From contig CAJUQD010000033.1 in the NCBI GenBank assembly GCA_910588105.1, forward strand, positions 1 to 31,413: DNA of 31,413 nucleotides. The letters run 5' to 3'. Under the pieces are notes generated by a model. It was not told the DNA's origin, ran no database searches, and saw nothing but the letters and a program-made list of their open reading frames with translations. Position numbers and translations under genes: made by a program. Below are positions 23,067-31,054 of the stretch, in pieces (position 1 is the stretch's first letter; every line of letters begins with the position of its first letter). This DNA comes from an uncultured Oscillospiraceae bacterium (lineage in GTDB: Bacteria > Bacillota > Clostridia > Oscillospirales > Oscillospiraceae).

Positions 23067-23072
23067 GGCGCC

Positions 23073-23294
23073 ATGTTTGGACGGAGAAAAAAGCGGCGGG
23101 CCCCGCCTTACGATAAGGAGGGAAAGGTTCCCGTCATCCGCTCCAGCATCTGCACCGGGGAGCAGGTGGCCGGCTTCAAGGAGCTTGCCGGAGGCAGGTT
23201 TGAGGAACTGATGCTGATCCGGGACAGCCGCGACCTGGAGGAATTCATGCGGCTTTACCAAGTGGAGGAGCGCGAAATCAGCCGGGAGTGGTAA
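23073..23294 (+). CDS. Small conserved protein downstream of pyrE
   Basis: 73 residues, starting 6 bases after pyrE with GAGG upstream, so almost surely co-translated with it. It has a strongly basic start (MFGRRKKRRAPPYDKEG), then VPVIRSSICTGEQVAGFKEL, RFEELMLIRDSRDLEEF and an acidic end. Similar short proteins occur in clostridial genomes in my memory, sometimes under dubious names such as aspartate dehydrogenase; that function cannot be right for so small a protein. The CTGEQVAGF segment seems the conserved core. The role is unknown. Confidence 0.75.
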   Translation: MFGRRKKRRAPPYDKEGKVPVIRSSICTGEQVAGFKELAGGRFEELMLIRDSRDLEEFMRLYQVEEREISREW

Positions 23295-23321
23295 GCGCGC
23301 CCATACCAGACCCATCCGCAG

Positions 23322-23358
23322 AACAGATCCCGGAGCCCTGCTCCGGGATCTGTTTTTT
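23322..23358 (+). terminator. Intrinsic terminator of the symporter-pyr operon
   Basis: A 14-bp perfect stem (23322-23335 with 23341-23354, five-base loop) runs into T6 (23353-23358). On the opposite strand it has no good tail, so the converging hemerythrin gene may rely on other signals. Confidence 0.9.
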
Positions 23359-23366
23359 ACGCGCGC

Positions 23367-24269
23367 TCAAGCAGGGGCTTTTTCAGCCGCCAGTTGGTCG
23401 ATGCACAGGGCGAAGCAATCCTGTTTCACACTGAACAGCAGACCATACTGGGGAGCGTGTTCGCTGAATTCCTGATTATACTCCCATTCCTCCAGGAAGC
23501 GCTCCTCCTCCATCTCATAGGCCTCCGGATCATGCTCAAAGCAGGCCGCGGCCCGCTGGATCAAATTCTGGGCCAGCTCCCGGATGGCAAAGCGCGCCGC
23601 CTCGTCCATGGAGTGGAACTCCATGCCGAACATCATCCCGGCCGCCCGCAGCATGGGCGCTTCGCCGATAACCAGGACAAACCTTGTTTTCTGGCCCGGC
23701 CGGGTGTGGCAGGTCATTTCATAATACTGGGCGTCCCGGATCATGTCTTCGGTGGAAAACCGGCCCACAAACCGAACCTCCTGTCCCAAAATTTCCTGCA
23801 GCGGCTCAATAATAACCGCCCGGATCAGGGACAGCTCATCGTCCGCCTGCGGAGGCGTGAACGCTCCGGCGGCTTTGCCGGTGATGGCCCGGTCCTCAAT
23901 CAAAATGTGCCCGGTGAGCCAGCCGACGCACGCACCGATGAAGTGCTGTACCGCTTTGGTGGAAAAATCGGTGGCGTAGAGCTCCCGCTCCAGGGCGGGC
24001 AGCGTCTCCCGCCGCATTCTGTCGTGGTGCCGCTTGTGGGCCGGATAGCCGGGGTAGCCAATCTGCCGCATATAGGCCTCCTCTTCGGCGAAGTGCTTCA
24101 GGGCATAGGCCTTGAAATATTTGATACCCTCCACGCAGGCAAATTTGCTCTCATGGCGCTCCACATAGAGTTCCATGATCTTGTCCACGATGGCAAACAG
24201 CCTTTTGTGGGCCTGGTCCACAATATCCACACCGATGTCAAACCGTTCCTGCCATTGTAACTGCCGCAT
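23367..24269 (-). CDS. Hemerythrin-like protein with a CheX-like C-terminal domain
   Basis: 300 residues. Residues 1-130 form a bacteriohemerythrin with all seven diiron ligands in place: H21, H59, E63, H78, H82, H121, D126. It should bind O2 or sense oxygen/NO. Residues about 140-285 form a second domain with alternating strands and helices (RAVIIEPLQEILGQEVRFVG, RFVLVIGEAPMLRAAGMMFG, FAIRELAQNLIQRAA). This resembles CheX/CheC-type phosphatase domains in order of elements. The usual ExxN pair is not exact (E-x3-N here), so catalysis is doubtful. AAGGAAGG precedes the ATG. Together with the chemoreceptor in the window it suggests oxygen-linked taxis or stress sensing; this is inference. Confidence 0.82.
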   Translation of the reverse strand: MRQLQWQERFDIGVDIVDQAHKRLFAIVDKIMELYVERHESKFACVEGIKYFKAYALKHFAEEEAYMRQIGYPGYPAHKRHHDRMRRETLPALERELYATDFSTKAVQHFIGACVGWLTGHILIEDRAITGKAAGAFTPPQADDELSLIRAVIIEPLQEILGQEVRFVGRFSTEDMIRDAQYYEMTCHTRPGQKTRFVLVIGEAPMLRAAGMMFGMEFHSMDEAARFAIRELAQNLIQRAAACFEHDPEAYEMEEERFLEEWEYNQEFSEHAPQYGLLFSVKQDCFALCIDQLAAEKAPA

Positions 24270-24507
24270 ACCATTTCCTTCCTTTTTCTGGGTATAGGAT
24301 TCAGGCGGGATAAAACGTTTTTCAAGTCAAGTCCATAAAACAGCCATGGCCCCAGATGTGCCGGGCGGGAGCTTGTCTGGTGTGCCTTGGGCCTCCCGCG
24401 GCCCGGCGATATCCGCAGGCTGGTATATCCTATGCCAGCCTGCGAAAGGGGTTCTGGGCTGCCGCACACCCTTCCCGGTAAAAAAGCGCCGGGAGCGCCG
24501 ATTGTGA
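24270..24507. other. Structured noncoding region upstream of the M60 operon
   Basis: No gene is seen between the divergent hemerythrin and M60 genes. The stretch holds a 13-bp hairpin (24415-24443, one G-U, three-base loop) and, on its left, a longer imperfect stem (about 24360-24405) built on GCCGGG and GGGAG with their complements. It does not match a riboswitch I can name. Confidence 0.5.
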
Positions 24508-24574
24508 TTGACAGGATCGCTCTGGCATATTAAAATGAAGTCCCACATAATTTCTTGATTAACATAATGTGGGA
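24508..24574 (+). promoter_or_regulatory. Near-consensus promoter of the M60-SLH operon with overlapping inverted repeat
   Basis: TTGACA (24508-24513), a 17-base spacer and TAAAAT (24531-24536) form the best promoter in the window, with a start near 24543. An 8-bp inverted repeat TCCCACAT/ATGTGGGA (24541-24548 and 24567-24574) lies right at and after the start. A repressor site or a leader hairpin that affects the ribosome site (AAGGAG at 24583-24588) are both possible. Confidence 0.7.
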
Positions 24575-24597
24575 GCGATCAGTAAGGAGTGGCAAAC

Positions 24598-27500
24598 ATG
24601 AAAGCAGCTAGACGATTGGTCTCCGGGGTGCTCAGCCTGATTATGGTGTGCTCCCTCAGCCTGGCGGGCGTACCCGCAGCAAGCGCGGCGGACGCCCCGG
24701 CGGCCACCGGCTCTATCGGGCTCACCCTTCGGTTCGACCTGCCCCAGACGCCGGACAGCGCCGCTGGGCGGGGCATCCGGCTCCGTGTGACCGGCGGTGG
24801 AAAGGATATCACTGTCCCCCTGCCGGGCGGCACCCAGGCCGTCCCAGTCCAGGTGAAAAATGTGGACGGTGCGCCTCTGGCAGGCGAGGGGAGGGTGGGC
24901 TATTATACGCTGGAACTCACCGGCCTGCCCGCTGCCCAGAGCTACCAGGTGGAGCTCACCGGGACGGGTTACAAGCCCTTCTCCCAGGCCGTTGCCCTGG
25001 ACAGGTATTCCAAGCACCTGATTGTGGGCACCGGGGACGGCACCTTCGCCCTGGGCGACGTGAATGGGGACGGAAAGGTTGACAATGCGGACCTGACCGC
25101 TATGGACGCCGCTCTGGGCGGCAGCGCGCCCTCCTTCGATCTGGATGGGGATGGCCGGGTGGACATTACCGACCTGGCCTATGTCAGCCGTAACGTGGGA
25201 CGTACTGGCGAGGCCCTGGTAAAGGAGACCGCCGCCATCGTCTCTCCCCAGGTGGACGCCGCCAATATCACGGGGAACCCCGCCGACCTGTTCCGGGAGG
25301 ACGGGACCGTCACCCTGAAGCGGGAGGCAGACGCGCAGGCGATCTCCCTGCCCATCAGCTTTGGCGGACAAACGGTGGAGATGAGCGAGATCCAGGTCAC
25401 CTGTCCCGACGGCAGCGGCGCCGTCCAAAAGGGGGAGGCGCTGGCGGAGCTGGCCGACGGCACCACTCTCACCGTCCCCTTCGACGCCACCCTCCCCCAG
25501 GGAGTACATGCCGTTGGCCCCTCTGCGGAGGAGCGGGTGGTCACCATCGACCTGGGCGGCAAGGTAGCCGTGAAGAAGGTCACCATCACCGTCACCGCTA
25601 CCCAGGACAACGCGGACTTTGCCGTGGTGCGAAAGATTGAGTTCTTGAAAGACATTGTACCCGAAAACCCCAAAAACGACCAGGTGCAAAACCTCACCGC
25701 CACCCCCGGCAGCGGGCAGGTGACTCTGGAGTGGACCGCTGTGCGCAACGTCACCGGTTATGTCATCGACTACGGCACCGGCGGCAGTCTGGATCGGCAG
25801 ATGTCCGCCAATTCCACCCGGGCCACAGTCACAGGGCTGGAGAACCTGAAAACCTACCAGTTTCAGGTCACGGCCGTCAACGGCGATTGGAAGGGCGCGC
25901 CCTCCGAGGTAGTATCCGCCACGCCAGAGCCGGGCAACGTCCCCGGTGCGCCCTCCAACATCTCCGTGACCGCCGCCGACCAGTCTCTGCGGCTGAGCTG
26001 GGGCAAGACCAAGGACGCGTCCTACTACCAGGTCTTCTACCGCACGCCGGGCCAGGGGGACTTCACCCAGTATGGCGGCAACCTGTCCGGCACCTCCGCC
26101 TTTATCACCGGCCTGACCAACGGCGTGACCTATCAGGTGGCGGTGAAGGCGGGCAACAGCAGGGGCACGGGCCCCTACTCCGCCACCGCTTCGGGCACCC
26201 CCCAGCGTGAGGAGCTGGCCATGCCCGAATTGCCCCAGGAGGACCGCATTGACAATGGACTGGTCGAGACGGTGGTCATGACCGATCCAAGCAACGTAGA
26301 CCGAACGCTCTGTCCCGGCTTTGCCGTGGGGCAGGTGGTGGACGGCGACGCGGCCACCTACTGGGTTGCCCGGAGCTGGAGCCTGAACAGCCACTTCACC
26401 TATACCTTCCGCCAGCCCCAGGACATGAACTATGTCATCCTGGTGCCTTACCTGGCCGGAAACCACAAGTATGCCCTGCGCTCCTACACCGTGACCGCCA
26501 AGGACGGCCAGGGGGAGACCCTGCTCAGCGAAACGCTTTATTACGCCCCTTCCATGGACGCCCAGAAGGGCTATCTGGTGCTGCCCTTCGCCCCGGTAAA
26601 GGGCGTCAAGTCCCTGTCCGTCTCCCTTAACGAGCGGGAGGGCAACGGCTGCCGGGTGAGCATCTCCGAGATGGCCTTCTATAAGAGCGACAGTCTGGCC
26701 GACGATATCGCCGCGCTGTTTGCCGACGGATCCTTCACTTCCCTCAAGCCTGGCGTGACCGGGGAGCAGATCGCCGCCCTTTCCGCCCGACTGGAGGCCA
26801 AGGCCGACTTCTATCTGGACCTGGCCCGGCTGCGGGACGAGCTGGAGCTGGCCCGGGCGCTGCTGGCGGGCGACACCGCCGCTCTGGGCGTGGTGAAAAA
26901 TGATTTCCAGGGCCGCGCCTCCTCCAAGGATGCCTCCGGGCAGAGCGCCAGCTCCCTCCAGCCCCTGGGCGTGACCGCCCGGACGGGGGCCACAGTGGCC
27001 GTCTATGCCCAGCTGCCCGGCGATGCGCCGGTCTATGTGATCCCCACCCAGTATTTCGGAGAGTCGGGCATCTGGCAGGGAACGGCCATCCGGCTGGAAA
27101 ATGGCCGCAACTACATCACCGTGCCCAAAATCGGATCCCTGGACGCAGAGCGGGGCGGCCCGCTGTACCTGACCTACGCCGGGAACAACCCTGGGGCCGT
27201 CAAGCTCCAGCTCCGGGTGGACTCCAACTCCTTCGCCATGCCCGTGCTGGAGCTGTCTGGGTGGTACGGCATGGACGAGGCAGGGCGCAAAAACACCATC
27301 CGCGCCTATGTGGCCCAGCTGGACGCCTATGTGGGGGCGCTGAAGTCCGCCGCTCCCCAGACCGACATCCGCAACGCCACCGAGATCTCCACCCCCAGTG
27401 TGCTGCTGTCCATCCCCGCCTCCCAGGCGCTGGCCGGGCTGAAGGGCACAAACCGGGGCGTTGAGGAAATGGTAGACGCCATGTACCAAAACGTGCTGGC

Positions 27501-29385
27501 CTGGGAGGATGTGTTGTTCGTGGCCAACAAGGTCCAGGGCATCATTCCCTCGGATCAAAGTGCCGCAGGTTATAAATATCCCATGACCACCCGCCAGAAT
27601 ATCCGCTACATGCGTATGTTTGCCGGAGCCTTCATGTACGCCGCCGGCAACCATGTGGGCGTGGGCTGGGGCTCCACCACCGGGCTGGTATGTGGCAGGC
27701 CTGTATCCGTTACCGGCCAGAATGCTGCCAACGGCCTGTTCGGCTGGGGCATCGCCCACGAGATCGGCCACAACATGGATAAGCTGGGCAAGGCCGAGAT
27801 CACCAACAACATCTATGCCTTGGCCGTCCAGGCCTACGACGGTTCCTCCATGGCCCTGCCCACCCGCCTGACCAAGAGCAATATCTGGGCCGCCGTTTAC
27901 GACAAAACCAGCGCCGGGCGGCCCGGCTCCGCCGGAAATGTCTTTGTCCAGCTTGCCATGTACTGGCAGCTCCATCTGGCCTACGACAGCGCGGATCAGC
28001 CGCTGAAGTTCTTCAACCAATTCTTCACCAACTGGAAGTCTGGGGAATACGGCGGCTATCCCTACGATGAGCGGGTGGCCCTCATCGCCGCCAAGACCGC
28101 TAACCGGGACCTGACCGAATTTTTCACCCGCTGGGGCCTGGCGCTCAGCGACGGTGTGAAGCAGACCCTGGCCAGCTATCCCAAAGAGGGCCGGGCCATC
28201 TGGTATCTCAACGACAACTCCTATGCCTCTCGTCTGGCCGGTGAGTCCGGCTTTGGGGGCGCTGTCACCGTGTCCGCCGCCACAAACAAAAACGAGGCGG
28301 TGCTGACCATCTCGGGCGGGGATTCTTCTGTCCTGGGCTATGAAGTCCTTCGGAACGGCACGCCCATCGCCTTTACAACGGGAAATACCTACACCGACAA
28401 CCTGGGCCCGGCCAATAACCTGACCTATACCTACAGCGTCATCCCTGTGGACAAGCTGGGCAATATGGGCGGCGAGGCCAAGGCGGGAGAGGTGCGCGTG
28501 GCCTGGGACACCGCCATCGACGCCAGCCTATACACCACCGACCAGCAGGGCGATACCGTCACCGCCACCCTGGCCAGGACCGCCTCTGTCACCGGCGTAA
28601 AGATTGCCGGAGAAAACCTGACCGGGCACTATACGGTGCAGGTGCAGACCACCGGCGGCTGGATTACAGTCCGGGAGGGCGAGCTGTCCGGCAATGAGAC
28701 CATAACCTACTTCACCAAGCCGGGGGCGGACCCCGCAAAGGACTCCCGTATCTGGACCTACGACGTGACGGCGGTGCGGGTCACCGGGCTTTCCGGGGCG
28801 GCCCAGGTCACCCTGCTGGACTATCCCGGCGACCGGGTGGACTTCTATCCCGGCGCCGCTGTGGGCAGGCTCCAGGCGGAATACCGCTATGGCGACAAGC
28901 CGGACGAGGTGATCCCCGCGGGTACGCTGGTGGTGCTGGGCACCTACCGGGGCGACCCGGCCTACAACACCGTGGAGGTGGAGGTGCGCTACAGCACTGA
29001 GCAGGAGGCCGCCGAGCCCGGCAATGGGACGGACGCGGACAAGGGGTATGTGGAGCGGCCCATGAACGGCTATTCCCTCCTCTTCGCCGAGGTGCCCCAG
29101 GGCGGCAAGGTGAGCGACACCAGCGACGGATTCTGGCTCTTTGTGCCCGACTTGGAGGCGGAAAAGGCCCTGAACGCCCAGACCGGGGTGTCGCAGGATC
29201 TCAACATTGAGACCGGCGCCCTTGAGGGGGGCGGCAATCCTATCCAGATCCGGGCGGTATTCTACCGCACCGACAACCCCGGCAGCACGGATACAAAGCG
29301 GTTGACCAGCCAGACCCTGTGGATCGGCTTCCCCGACTATGACAGCCTGCCCGAGATTGTCCTGACGGGCACGGGCATCCAATAA
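24598..29385 (+). CDS. Secreted M60-type (mucinase family) metalloprotease with dockerin, FN3 and discoidin-like domains
   Basis: 1595 residues. A signal peptide (cleavage near ASA-AD, 30) is followed by a beta domain and a type-I dockerin with two calcium loops (154-165 DVNGDGKVDNAD; 181-192 DLDGDGRVDITD). Next come a domain of unknown type, two fibronectin-III domains (about 360-540) and a discoidin/F5-8C-like domain (about 541-697). The catalytic part (about 765-1210) contains H1054-E-x2-H1058-x8-E1067 within GWGIAHEIGHNMDKLGKAE, then ITNNIY. This is the HExxHx(8+)E zinc site of M60/enhancin peptidases such as mucin-cleaving BT4244. FN3-like and discoidin-like beta domains finish it. It has no anchor of its own. 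ATG 24598 is chosen 9 bases after AAGGAG. Mucin as substrate is inferred from the family and the nearby GNB/LNB locus. Confidence 0.9.
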   Translation: MKAARRLVSGVLSLIMVCSLSLAGVPAASAADAPAATGSIGLTLRFDLPQTPDSAAGRGIRLRVTGGGKDITVPLPGGTQAVPVQVKNVDGAPLAGEGRVGYYTLELTGLPAAQSYQVELTGTGYKPFSQAVALDRYSKHLIVGTGDGTFALGDVNGDGKVDNADLTAMDAALGGSAPSFDLDGDGRVDITDLAYVSRNVGRTGEALVKETAAIVSPQVDAANITGNPADLFREDGTVTLKREADAQAISLPISFGGQTVEMSEIQVTCPDGSGAVQKGEALAELADGTTLTVPFDATLPQGVHAVGPSAEERVVTIDLGGKVAVKKVTITVTATQDNADFAVVRKIEFLKDIVPENPKNDQVQNLTATPGSGQVTLEWTAVRNVTGYVIDYGTGGSLDRQMSANSTRATVTGLENLKTYQFQVTAVNGDWKGAPSEVVSATPEPGNVPGAPSNISVTAADQSLRLSWGKTKDASYYQVFYRTPGQGDFTQYGGNLSGTSAFITGLTNGVTYQVAVKAGNSRGTGPYSATASGTPQREELAMPELPQEDRIDNGLVETVVMTDPSNVDRTLCPGFAVGQVVDGDAATYWVARSWSLNSHFTYTFRQPQDMNYVILVPYLAGNHKYALRSYTVTAKDGQGETLLSETLYYAPSMDAQKGYLVLPFAPVKGVKSLSVSLNEREGNGCRVSISEMAFYKSDSLADDIAALFADGSFTSLKPGVTGEQIAALSARLEAKADFYLDLARLRDELELARALLAGDTAALGVVKNDFQGRASSKDASGQSASSLQPLGVTARTGATVAVYAQLPGDAPVYVIPTQYFGESGIWQGTAIRLENGRNYITVPKIGSLDAERGGPLYLTYAGNNPGAVKLQLRVDSNSFAMPVLELSGWYGMDEAGRKNTIRAYVAQLDAYVGALKSAAPQTDIRNATEISTPSVLLSIPASQALAGLKGTNRGVEEMVDAMYQNVLAWEDVLFVANKVQGIIPSDQSAAGYKYPMTTRQNIRYMRMFAGAFMYAAGNHVGVGWGSTTGLVCGRPVSVTGQNAANGLFGWGIAHEIGHNMDKLGKAEITNNIYALAVQAYDGSSMALPTRLTKSNIWAAVYDKTSAGRPGSAGNVFVQLAMYWQLHLAYDSADQPLKFFNQFFTNWKSGEYGGYPYDERVALIAAKTANRDLTEFFTRWGLALSDGVKQTLASYPKEGRAIWYLNDNSYASRLAGESGFGGAVTVSAATNKNEAVLTISGGDSSVLGYEVLRNGTPIAFTTGNTYTDNLGPANNLTYTYSVIPVDKLGNMGGEAKAGEVRVAWDTAIDASLYTTDQQGDTVTATLARTASVTGVKIAGENLTGHYTVQVQTTGGWITVREGELSGNETITYFTKPGADPAKDSRIWTYDVTAVRVTGLSGAAQVTLLDYPGDRVDFYPGAAVGRLQAEYRYGDKPDEVIPAGTLVVLGTYRGDPAYNTVEVEVRYSTEQEAAEPGNGTDADKGYVERPMNGYSLLFAEVPQGGKVSDTSDGFWLFVPDLEAEKALNAQTGVSQDLNIETGALEGGGNPIQIRAVFYRTDNPGSTDTKRLTSQTLWIGFPDYDSLPEIVLTGTGIQ

Positions 29386-29399
29386 GGAGGACCATGCCC

Positions 29400-30689
29400 A
29401 TGAAACGCATCCTTTCCAAGCTCCTTGCCGTGGCGCTGGCCGCCGCCCTGCTGGTCTGTCCGGCGGCGGCCGCCGCCGCTCCCTGGCTCCAGCTGAACGG
29501 CCAGTCCGTCAGCATCCAGGGTCTGTCCGAACCCTATACTGCGCTTCAGATCACCTTGAATCTGAACCAGGAGGCTGCGGGGAGCTTTCAGTTTGCCCCG
29601 GCCCTGTCCAGCGGGGATATCCACACCGCGTATACCGTAAACGGAAACAGTGTGACCCTCTATATCTCCTCCAAGTCCACGCTGGGCCAGGGCAGCGCCC
29701 TGTCCTTGGGTTCCCTTATAGGCCAGGCCTCAGTGGAATCCGTTTCCAACCTGAAGCTGGTCAACGTAGGCTCCAACGATACCAGCCAGACTGCGTCCGC
29801 CAGCTTGGAGATCAGGAACGGCTCGACCCCAGGGGGAGGTTTTAATCCCGGACCAAGCTGGGGCGGGGGAGACGGCGTTACCCGCTATCCGGTTCAGGCG
29901 GCCCCCGGCACCTCCGGCGGCTCTGTGCAGTTTGGCACCACCCATGCCGCCCCGGGGGAGACCGTCAGCTTCACCACTACCCCCAATCCCGGCTATATCC
30001 TCAACTCGCTGGCGGTCACTGACAGCACAGGCCGCGGGGTGGCTGTATCCGGCCTGGGGGGCGGCAAATGGTCCTTCGTCATGCCCGCCAGCGCCGTCAC
30101 CATTTCTGTAGCTTTCACCCCTGCCCAGCCCGCCTTCCTCCCCTTCCGGGACGTGGCCCAGGGCGAGTGGTTCCGGGATGCCGTGTCCTATGTCTACACC
30201 GCCCGGCTGATGAACGGTACGAGTCCCGACCTGTTTTCCCCCTGGGAAACCACCACCCGGGGTATGATCGTCACCATCCTTTACCGCTATGATGGCTCCC
30301 CGGCGGCGGGGATGACCAGCTTCCCGGATGTGCCGCCGGGTGAGTACTACGCCGCCCCTGTGTCCTGGGCCGCTGCCAGCGGGGTGGTAAAGGGCTATGA
30401 GACCGGCCTGTTCGAGCCGCAAAACCCCATCACCAGGGAGCAGATGGCGGCCATCCTTTACCGCTATGCCCAGCAAAAGGGGTTGGATGTGAGCGGCAGG
30501 GCCGACTTGTCCGTCTACGCGGACGCAGGCCAGGTCAGCCCCTATGCCAAGGATGCCATGGCCTGGGCTGTCCATACCCAGCTCATTACCGGGGTGGACA
30601 GCCGGACCCTCCAGCCAGGTGGCTCCGCCGTCCGCGCCCAAGTGGCCACCATTCTGATGCGGTTCTGCCAATATGCACAAGCCCATTGA
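29400..30689 (+). CDS. SLH-anchored surface protein with cohesin-like N-terminal domain, candidate scaffold for the M60 protease
   Basis: 429 residues. After a signal peptide (Ala-rich, cleavage near 27) comes a beta-rich domain of about 115 residues (VSIQGLSEPYTALQITLNL, then VTLYISSKSTLGQG, LSLGSLIG). Its strand pattern and 'ALQ-x-TLNL...LGSL' features look like a divergent cohesin; this is the least certain part. A Gly/Pro linker follows, then an InlB-B/bacterial-repeat type domain (about 160-240, ending FVMPASAVTISVAF). Three SLH domains (about 249-425: FRDV...W..DAV; FPDVPPGEYYAAPVSWAAA; VYADAGQVSPYAKDAMAWAV) bind cell-wall polymer. AAGGAGG overlaps the M60 stop; with ATG 29400 the spacing is 9 bases, against 3 for the ATG at 29394. 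Only 14 bases separate the two genes, so they are translated together. Confidence 0.85.
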   Translation: MKRILSKLLAVALAAALLVCPAAAAAAPWLQLNGQSVSIQGLSEPYTALQITLNLNQEAAGSFQFAPALSSGDIHTAYTVNGNSVTLYISSKSTLGQGSALSLGSLIGQASVESVSNLKLVNVGSNDTSQTASASLEIRNGSTPGGGFNPGPSWGGGDGVTRYPVQAAPGTSGGSVQFGTTHAAPGETVSFTTTPNPGYILNSLAVTDSTGRGVAVSGLGGGKWSFVMPASAVTISVAFTPAQPAFLPFRDVAQGEWFRDAVSYVYTARLMNGTSPDLFSPWETTTRGMIVTILYRYDGSPAAGMTSFPDVPPGEYYAAPVSWAAASGVVKGYETGLFEPQNPITREQMAAILYRYAQQKGLDVSGRADLSVYADAGQVSPYAKDAMAWAVHTQLITGVDSRTLQPGGSAVRAQVATILMRFCQYAQAH

Positions 30690-30707
30690 CTGCTCCACAC
30701 ATAAATC

Positions 30708-30742
30708 GATCCCCGGATATCGGCTTCAGGTATCCGGGGATC
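30708..30742 (+). terminator. Terminator of the M60-SLH operon
   Basis: A perfect 12-bp stem (30708-30719 with 30731-30742) has an 11-base loop and a short T-rich tail (CTTTCGTTT). Confidence 0.75.
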
Positions 30743-31054
30743 CTTTCGTTTAGGCTGATCCGCACCTTGCCACGGGATTCGATGGTTTTGCCTGCGCCTT
30801 TTCGTAAGCGTCAATCTTTCCGGCGTCTTGCACAGCCCAGAGTTAAGGTAGAGAATACAATAAAGCCTGATAAAGTGCCATGTACTCTCGAATAGTACAT
30901 GGCACTGCTTGTAGCGGGGTAGGATTTTGGAGGAGGGAGATAGAATGGAGTAGGGTAAGCGTCAAATTAGCCAGCCCCAAAGAGAACCGCAGCGCTGAAG
31001 TGAATCAGCGCTGCGGTTCAAAAGAATCATGTAGTTGCGCAAAACTCAGGCGCA
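30743..31054. other. Noncoding stretch with two perfect hairpins
   Basis: No convincing gene is seen. Two strong inverted repeats occur: 13 bp (30874-30886 with 30894-30906) and 15 bp (30984-30998 with 31005-31019). Neither has a clear T-tract, so simple terminator function is not certain. The region lies between the surface operon and a broken mobilisation gene and may be the edge of a former mobile element. Confidence 0.5.

Noticed and set aside
24559..28020. 1153-codon minus-strand frame opposite the M60 gene
   Set aside because: Gly/His/Val-rich antisense shadow; the plus strand has signal peptide, dockerin and HExxH motif.
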